64,000 nucleotides of DNA, taken from Candidula unifasciata (Eukaryota > Mollusca > Gastropoda > Stylommatophora > Geomitridae). The DNA lies in the NCBI GenBank assembly GCA_905116865.2, contig CAJHNH020000836.1, positions 124,001 to 188,000 of the forward strand, given 5' to 3'. A model generated the notes under the pieces. That model was not told where the DNA came from, did no database searches, and was given only the letters and a program-made list of their open reading frames with translations. Made by a program: the position numbers and the translations under genes. Below are positions 57,375-64,000 of the stretch, in pieces; position 1 is the first letter of the stretch, and each line of letters opens with the position of its first letter.

Positions 57375-57594
57375 TTACTGAAAGATTAGATCATCTCCAT
57401 ATGATGTCAGGGTGACTAGATATGCAGAAGATCCCACTAGAAGCTGCTAAAGAAGCAATCCCCAGAGGCTGTCAACACAACTACAGACCTTACTGGTCCA
57501 GCCCACTTTAGGAATATCAGGACACAATGAACCAGGTTAGAAAGAATGCAGAATCCCAACCTTCACCTGACAACGACATCAAATATAAAAATGA

Positions 57595-57842
57595 AAGGCT
57601 GTAGCAGTGTTCCAGAGAACTAAACTTGAAGAAAAACTGAAAAGCTGGAGAAATAAAACCGCAGCTCTAAACCTTGAGAAAGATGGCAAGAAACTATGGA
57701 GATTAGCCAAATCACTCAATGAAGAGAGTTTCTCTCCTAGAAAAACAATCACACTGAGTGACGGTGACAAAATCTTCAAAGGAAAACAAGCTACAGACTT
57801 GGTTGCCAGAACAAGCAGTGTTGAAAGCAACTTGACCCTCAA
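57595..57842 (+). pseudogene. I/Jockey-like LINE, part 1
   Basis: S-W-R-N-K-T-A-A-L-N-L-E-K-D-G-K-K-L-W-R-L, then F-K-G-K-Q-A-T-D-L-V-A, the segment before the RT. It continues at 58500. Confidence 0.65.
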
Positions 57843-57899
57843 CTCTTACAGTCCCTGGGGGTTTGGCATCAGACGCCCAAGGAGTACTAAAGAGAGAGG

Positions 57900-58420
57900 T
57901 AAAATTGGCACACCTTGCATTCACTGGGTTTCTAGGTAGGAACCTTCCAGTGCTACTGTATGCCTGTGAAACTTGGATTGTATACAGAACGTCAGACCAA
58001 AAAACTTAACCCCTTCCACACAGTCTGTCTGAGAAAGATACTGAGCATTAAGTGGCAAAACATGGCCCCATGGACACAGTTGTACTGGACACGGCTGGCA
58101 TTCCCAGCATCAATACCATCCTGATGCAGTCACAGATTCCATGGGTTGGTCATATTGTTCGAATGCCTAACAATCAGCTCCAAACAAATAATCTTCTATG
58201 GTGAGATACATGAAGGTGGACGTTCTCATAGGGGCTAGAAAAAGTGCCCCAAGAACATACTAAAGGCATCATTAAAAAAAACCGTCAAACAGGCCCTTTG
58301 TCTACAGACACTGTACCCTATCCTCATTGTCCTAAACTCTACCGGGCACGAATTGGACTTTTAGTCACTTCCGGACTCATAAACATTCAAAGGCAGTTTC
58401 ACGATAGATGAAAGAAAGAG
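57900..58420 (+). pseudogene. RTE-like LINE thumb piece inside the I-like LINE
   Basis: L-L-Y-A-C-E-T-W-I-V-Y-R, S-I-N-T-I-L-M-Q-S-Q-I and W-V-G-H-I-V-R-M-P in changing frames; separates parts 1 and 2 of the host LINE. Confidence 0.6.
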
Positions 58421-58499
58421 TGATCCTCATCATTTGTGATGGACGAGCAAACGAACGAATGAAGGAAGGAACCTATGAATGTATGATGTATTCCTTGGG

Positions 58500-59211
58500 A
58501 CTCAAAGGGTTAATGACCACCAGAAAGTAATAATAAAAAATACCAACAAATAATACAGACAGATACTCTTGCCTCTATGATGGAGCACTTCACAGTGGGT
58601 GAATTTAAAAATGCCATTTCCAGGCTTAAGTTAAAAAAGTCTGCATGTCCAGATTAAATCAGCAATGAAATGCCGAGCAATCTGTGCTTACCAACTAAAG
58701 TAAAGCTGCTGAAAATTGTTAATGTCCACTAGGAGAAAGAACTGCTGCCTCAAGTGTGGAGAAAAGAGAAGCCATCCCAATACCAATACTAAAAAAAGGA
58801 ACAATTAGGATCCTTGCTTTATGCCAGTCAGTCTCACAAGATGTGTAGAAAAGACATTGGAAAGAATTATCAATTTAAGACTGAAACAGCACTTAGAATC
58901 TGAGCAGCTCTTGATGTCAGAACAAGCTGGATTTAGAGAATGTCACAGCACAGAAGACCAAGTCACCTACCTGTCACAAACTGTAGAAGATGCTTTCCAA
59001 GAGAAGAAAAATGGCCCTGGCGGTATGGGTCAACCTCAAACAAGCTTTCAAAAAATGCAAAAAGATGGCCTCAAAGCAAAACTGAATAGAAGTGGAATCA
59101 AAGGAAACATGCTAAGATGGATCCAATTCTTATTACACAACAGGAGAACTACAGTCAGTCTTTATGGCCTGCAGAGCAAAGTGTCCTTTATCAAGAGGTA
59201 CAACAGGGAGA
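58500..59211 (+). pseudogene. I/Jockey-like LINE, part 2 (RT fingers)
   Basis: F-T-V-G-E-F-K-N-A-I-S-R-L-K, P-V-S-L-T-R-C-V-E-K-T-L-E-R-I-I, L-M-S-E-Q-A-G-F-R and G-N-M-L-R-W-I-Q-F-L-L-H-N-R-R. Stops and shifts. Confidence 0.7.
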
Positions 59212-59863
59212 CGCCCGTGTGTCACCGGGGCCCTCACGGGAAGCAAAGAATAGTGACACTGCACCCTACCAGGCATGTCGTAAAAGGCGACTAAGGGTAG
59301 GGTTGGGCGTGAGGTTGGCTACCTCATCCTGTAAAAACCATAGCCACAAAAACCAACCAACCATGGATAAGTCAAAAAGAGAAGCAAATAAACTCCAGCC
59401 AACCAAGATGAGGGGAGGCTCTTCAAATAGAAGAAGTATGACACGGTGTGGAGAAAGCCGTAAGGAGTCCGGATCGTTGACTTACCTCCTCTCAGCTAGG
59501 AAAACCTCCAGAATTGGCACCTGGAATGTTAGAACTCTCTATGATATAGGGAGAACAATGGAAGTAGCAAAGGAAATGAAACATTATAGAATTAGTATTT
59601 TGGGGTTATGTGAAACTAGATGGACTGGGACAGGGAAAAGAACAGCATAACTAGAATGTCTTTGCATTGGAACCCACAGGGGCATAGGAATAAAGGAAGG
59701 CCAAAAAACACATGGAGAAGAGAGCTGGAGAATGAGGTTAGAAAGATTGGGAGGACATGGGGAGAGCTCCATGTAATGGCGAAGGATAGAACGACTTGGC
59801 GTGAGTTGGTTGAGGGCCTATGCTCCATTGGGGGATAAAAAGGCAGAAGAAGAGAAGAAGAAG
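59212..59863 (+). mobile_element. internally deleted RTE-like LINE, 12-bp target duplication
   Basis: ACAACAGGGAGA at 59200-59211 and 59864-59875. Order: structured head (59212-59310), basic leader, endonuclease start R-I-G-T-W-N-V-R-T-L-Y and G-L-C-E-T-R-W-T-G-T-G, then directly the ORF end G-R-P-K-N-T-W-R-R-E-L and R-T-T-W-R-E-L-V-E-G-L-C, and a GAAGAA tail. RT missing: a non-autonomous deletion derivative. It sits inside the RT of the I-like LINE. Confidence 0.82.
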
Positions 59864-60890
59864 ACAACAGGGAGAAGTTATCTCTCCAATTCTTTTTCTT
59901 GTTTATATCAATGACCTGGTGAAAGACCAGCCTACAAGAGTGAAGGCTGCCCTGTATGCAGATGATTTGGCACTCTGATATGCTGATGAACACACAGTGG
60001 CAAATCTAGGAATGCAGCGAGCAGCAATCTCCTAATGACATGGGTACGAACGTGGCATGTTGCCATCAACACAGACAAAACATCCACAGCGCTTTTCTCT
60101 CTTTCACCTTTCACCTAGGAACATCCTTGCTAAAGGAAGAAAGCTTCCCCACTTATCTTGGCTTGACATTTGATAAATAGCTCACATGGATCAAACATAT
60201 AGAAAATGTAGAAGGGAAGGATAGGAGATGACTAGGGCTAGTTTGAAAACTGGCAGGTACAAGTTGGGGAGTGAATGTAAAAACCCTAAAAAAAGTTTTT
60301 AATGGAGTGATAAGACCTCACCTGGAGTTTGGTGCAACAACTTGGTCGTCAGCCACTAATTCTCATCTACAATCATTAGACAAAAGTGCAAAATCAAAGC
60401 CCTTAGACTCATCACAGGATCCATGAAAACTGCACCAATCCTGGAAATGAAGAAGACTGCAATGCAGACATTGTCCTATACAAGAGACATTAAAACTATG
60501 ATCCAGATGGAGAAGTTTAATAGTATGCAGTCACAACCAGTGACAGCAAAACTAGATAATCAAGAATTATGGCGTTTCAAATGTAGCAGGCAGTCAGTTA
60601 TTCAACGTGTCAGGACAGGACATTACAAAAATGCACAGGCTTTGTTCAAGTAGTTTACCATTCTACCTGTGTGGGTGGTGTATGCAGACTACTGAACACG
60701 TTTTGCAAGAATTTCTATTGTACAGTCCATTAAGAAGAGAATACTGGCTCTCTGCATCAACACTGTACCCAAAGTTGTATGGAACTTAAAGGGAACTTCT
60801 AAAAACAGTCAAGTTTATCCCAGGAACTAAACTTGTCTGTTGGTGTACATCAGAAACTCAAGAATAAGACGAAACTAATCTATCTACAAA
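59864..60890 (+). pseudogene. I/Jockey-like LINE, part 3 (RT palm, knuckle)
   Basis: V-Q-Q-G-E-V-I-S-P-I-L-F-L-V-Y-I-N-D-L and A-A-L-Y-A-D-D-L-A-L (catalytic Y-A-D-D intact), then I-T-G-S-M-K-T-A-P-I-L-E-M as in 28223-29649, and R-V-R-T-G-H-Y. RNase H between them is deleted. Confidence 0.72.
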
Positions 60891-60959
60891 TTTATTAGAC
60901 TGCTAACCTTTAGTGATAACAATATTAAAGCTATATGTACACTAACTAACTAAAGCAAC

Positions 60960-61195
60960 CGCAGCATTTCACAGAATTACAAGTATTCTATGAAATGTAT
61001 CTTTGTCAATGGAGGTGAAAAAGATAGTTATTAAGAGTTATACAAAGCCAATCTTGATGTACGGAAGTGAATCATGGACAGGCAGCCAATTAGTGAAACT
61101 TTATATTCATATAATTGTAGAGAGGAGGGGAGGGGGAAGGAAACATGAAAAACAAAACAAATTGGTAATTGAAGTGTTTCAGCTAAATTAGGATA
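60960..61195 (+). pseudogene. RTE-like LINE fragment
   Basis: V-I-K-S-Y-T-K-P-I-L-M-Y-G-S-E-S-W-T, one thumb block only. Confidence 0.5.
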
Positions 61196-61348
61196 AAATG
61201 TAATAATAACGGATAATGACTGCTGTATATGGGTGGGGGTTGTGTAGTTGATGGCAGACGAGTGTGAAATAGACACCGCAAATTGAAATGCAAAAATGGG
61301 ATGACACAGTCAACAATAGTCACATTACGAATGTTCAAGAGAAAACCG

Positions 61349-61938
61349 GGCTCTCCTCCGAACTTCAACCCGATTTTATGGCGCCCATAAAATATCCTTA
61401 CGAACTCAGTTCTATTAAAAATATGCCGGCTCTGTATAACGAAACAAATGCTCTAACAGGGTCTCAGCGATATGTTCCTTGCGGACCTGTTTCTGTGACT
61501 ATGCCTCACCACCGACCGTATCCCCGCGCCGCTACCCGGATGGGGGCTAAACAAGATGGCTGGGACTCACGAGCAGCAGCTGCCGCAATCCCTGCAACTT
61601 CCTACAATTAATTTGCTCGTGAGTCCCAGGCACCTAGTTTAGCCCCCATCCGCTACGAGCGGCGCGGGGGATACGCTCGGCGGTGAGTTTAATCGCGTTT
61701 TGCGCATGCTATTATCGTCTGCTACTTTCGTCTGCAGAAACGCTCGAAATTGTTAACTGTCGTTATTATTATCGTCTGGTACTATCGTCTGCAATGTTGC
61801 GTCTCTTGAAATTGTCAAGTAATCCTAGTTTTGCCGCGATTTTTTCTTTGGCAGGAAGTCCGCATTTTACATATACCTGAGCCCCGTAAGGATATTTTAT
61901 GGCCGCCATAATTTCGGGTGTAAGTTCGGAGGAAAGCC
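61349..61938. mobile_element. T2 MITE with perfect 8-bp target duplication
   Basis: GAAAACCG at 61341-61348 and 61939-61946. Ends GGCTCTCCTCCGAACTTC and GAAGTT-type inverted, with a second palindrome (ACTCACGAGC and GCTCGTGAGT) inside. 590 bp, no transposase. Confidence 0.88.
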
Positions 61939-61964
61939 GAAAACCGCTCGTTACGATAACATTT

Positions 61965-62185
61965 ACAGTGAGTCAACAACTGATAACGACATTCAACAAC
62001 TAATAATTAAGGCAAGGAGAATAATTATACATCTCAGCTTGCTTGTTTATATATACCTTAATTCTACGCCTGTTTTGCAAAGGAATGAGCGTATATTATT
62101 CAAGAAATTCAAAACTTCACTAATAAGAACCGAAGTCTGACAGACACGGACGCCGCCATTGCTAGAAAGTTCCGGTGCACCGTTG
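61965..62185. repeat. R3 dispersed repeat copy
   Basis: Related to 6020-6200; GCCGCCAT (62152-62159) and GTTCCGGT (62169-62176), spacing 9. Confidence 0.45.
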
Positions 62186-62214
62186 CTATGTTTCACTCAG
62201 TTTTACGTTATCTG

Positions 62215-63168
62215 CCTGAGTATGTCTTCCGAATACTAGTCTATCTACCTGAGTATGACTTCCGAATACTAGTCTAACTACCTGAGTATGACTTCCGAAT
62301 ACTAGTCTATCTACCTGAGTAAGACTTCCGAATACTAGTCTAACTACCTGAGTATGACTTCCGAATACTAGTCTATCTACCTGAGTAAGACTTCCGAATA
62401 CTAGTCTAACTACCTGAGTATGACTTCCGAATACTAGTCTATCTACCTGAGTATGACTGTCGAATACTAGTCTATCTACCTGAGTATGACTTCCGAATAC
62501 TAGTCTATCTACCTGAGTATGACTTCCGAATACTAGTCTATCTACCTGAGTATGACTTCCGAATACTAGCCTAACTACCTGAGTATGACTGTCGAATACT
62601 AGTCTATCTACCTGAGTATGACTGTCGAATACTAGTCTATCTACCTGAGTATGACTTCCGAATACTAGTCTATCTACCTGAGTATGACTTCCGAATACTA
62701 GTCTATCTACCTGAGTATGACTTCCGAATACTAGCCTATCTACCTGAGTATGACTTCCGAATACTAGTCTATCTACCTGAGTATGACTTCCGAATACTAG
62801 TCTATCTACTTGAGTATGACTTCCGAATACTAGTCTATCTACCTGAATATGACTTCCGAATACTAGTCTATCTACCTGAGTAAGACTTCCGAATACTAGT
62901 CTAACTACCTGAGTATGACTTCCGAATACTAGTCTATCTACCTGAGTAAGACTTCCGAATACTAGTCTATCTACCTGAGTAAGACTTCCGAATACTAGTC
63001 TAACTACCTGAGTATGACTTCCGAATACTAGTCTATCTACCTGAGTAAGACTTCCGAATACTAGTCTAACTACCTGAGTATGACTTCCGAATACTAGTCT
63101 ATCTACCTGAGTAAGACTTCCGAATACTAGTCTAACTACCTGAGTATGACTTCCGAATATTATCTACC
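62215..63168. repeat. 33-bp satellite, about 29 units
   Basis: The unit contains CCTGAGTATGACTTCC and GAATACTAGTC. Two variant sites (TATGAC/TAAGAC and CTATCTA/CTAACTA) alternate in parts of the array, giving a 66-bp higher-order period. Flanked by an R3 copy. Confidence 0.95.
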
Positions 63169-63339
63169 AGCTCAGATTATCCTAGATGCTCGGATTATGT
63201 AGAATGTTAGTGTTTTTCACACCTCCTTCCTTTTGCTCATTGTTATTCTAAGTTTGTGTCTGGAAACAAAATGGTCTCTAAAATGAAGACACGAGCGCTT
63301 GTCAAGTTACAAATTAGAATCTTATACTAGTCATCTCCT

Positions 63340-63523
63340 TGTGAGCTGCAATTTTTCGTTATTTGAAGCCCTACCCTGGCTCTTGCCAGGGGTCGCAATA
63401 TAGCCCGACCATAAATATGGTCTAATGGCTGAACGCGGTTTCTGGGACCTCTACACAGTGATCGTCATCCACATAGTGGCACTTTGTGTCATCGGGTGTT
63501 TATCGCTTGTGTGATGTCCTGGT
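63340..63523 (+). mobile_element. S4 repeat
   Basis: TTATTTGAAGCCCTACCC to GATGTCCTGGTG. 63524-63770 holds a G-run (63645-63656) and no gene. Confidence 0.75.
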
Positions 63524-63769
63524 GTGGAAAAGACTACTACTACAGATTATAATTTGGTCGCCTGTTGATTATTAATTATTAAAATTAGTTTTCACAATCA
63601 CATTTCGGAATACCTGATATTTGACGTTTAAAAAAAAATTGAGGGGGGGGGGGGGGAAGGCGGGGGTGCAGTCTAAATAGGACAGTCTGTGGTGTTGTAT
63701 TATGTGCTCTTCTCCCATTAAATGTTAAGATGAGCCACTTATAAACGAATGTTTTAAAAGCGCCTGAAA

Positions 63770-64000
63770 GGGAATGGGCCATCTATGGACAGGAGAGACA
63801 TCATCAATGCTATACGAGAGATTAAAAGCTGCAAGCCTTTCAGCTTCGCACCCTGGGTGTACCAATTGGAGCCGCGAGACAGGAAAACCACGCGGTAGCC
63901 ACTTATCGTTACATCAACCAGAACAGAATGGAAGTTATTAGCCTAAAAACACATGGAGACATAACAAGGAGGAGATCGGAGCACTTATGGTCATGTCTGA
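63770..64000 (+). pseudogene. LINE RNase H 3' end fragment at right edge
   Basis: S-M-D-R-R-D-I-I-N-A-I-R-E, and near the edge R-S-E-H-L-W-S-C, the C-terminal tail of the 44940/8790 family. Confidence 0.55.

Noticed and set aside
61288..61611. 107-aa plus-strand ORF
   Set aside because: Falls across the T2 MITE boundary; composition follows the palindrome, no domain.
62215..63168. CRISPR-like array
   Set aside because: Contiguous satellite without unique spacers, in animal DNA.

Overview
The window is animal nuclear DNA. Its coding genes carry GT-AG introns, and most of the remaining sequence is decayed retroelements and small transposons. No bacterial-style gene organisation is present. 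The mix resembles what is known of lophotrochozoan, especially molluscan, genomes: lineage-specific C2H2 zinc-finger clusters, LINE-like non-LTR fragments, Penelope-like GIY-YIG fragments, several SINE families and palindromic hAT-like MITEs. That placement is an inference and I cannot name a species.

The backbone is a tandem cluster of four paralogous C2H2 zinc-finger (ZNF) genes, all on the minus strand. ZNF-A (3099 to 1) runs off the left edge before any finger is reached. ZNF-B (23832-20758) encodes about 738 aa and 20 fingers. ZNF-C (40187-34170) once held about 38 fingers and is now split by a retroelement. ZNF-D (57146-52007) encodes about 657 aa and 16 fingers. Each gene has a small first coding exon made of 39-40 aa modules, each carrying a psi-K-x-E (SUMOylation-type) motif. 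In every gene this exon ends in phase 1 next to a conserved Q-P-E-V-Y-L-D-Y sequence. A second exon then carries a linker and the finger array. Phases agree in all four genes, which strongly supports the exon models.

ZNF-B and ZNF-C lie in a segmental duplication (about 17565-24476 and 29811-41286). The second copy has since gained a SINE, two MITEs, a 1.3-kb retroelement and a 588-bp seven-finger cassette amplification. ZNF-C also lost its canonical first-exon donor (GT to GA), with a phase-preserving replacement GT 12 nt downstream.

Between and inside the genes lies a dense transposon landscape. It includes a 290-bp SINE with a (GAA)n tail (S1, about 15 copies), two tRNA-derived SINE families (S2, S3), a 190-bp repeat (S4), hAT-like palindromic MITEs with verified 8-bp target duplications (T1, T2, T3), RTE-like and I/Jockey-like LINE pieces and two Penelope-like C-termini. 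Several tandem arrays stand out: a 15/19-bp minisatellite grown inside a LINE ORF, a 34-bp array built from an RNase H active-site segment, and a 33-bp satellite of about 29 units. The first 90 nt of S1 and of an internally deleted RTE-like LINE share a foldable head with compensatory stem changes. No RNA gene, operon, CRISPR array or viral gene was recognised.
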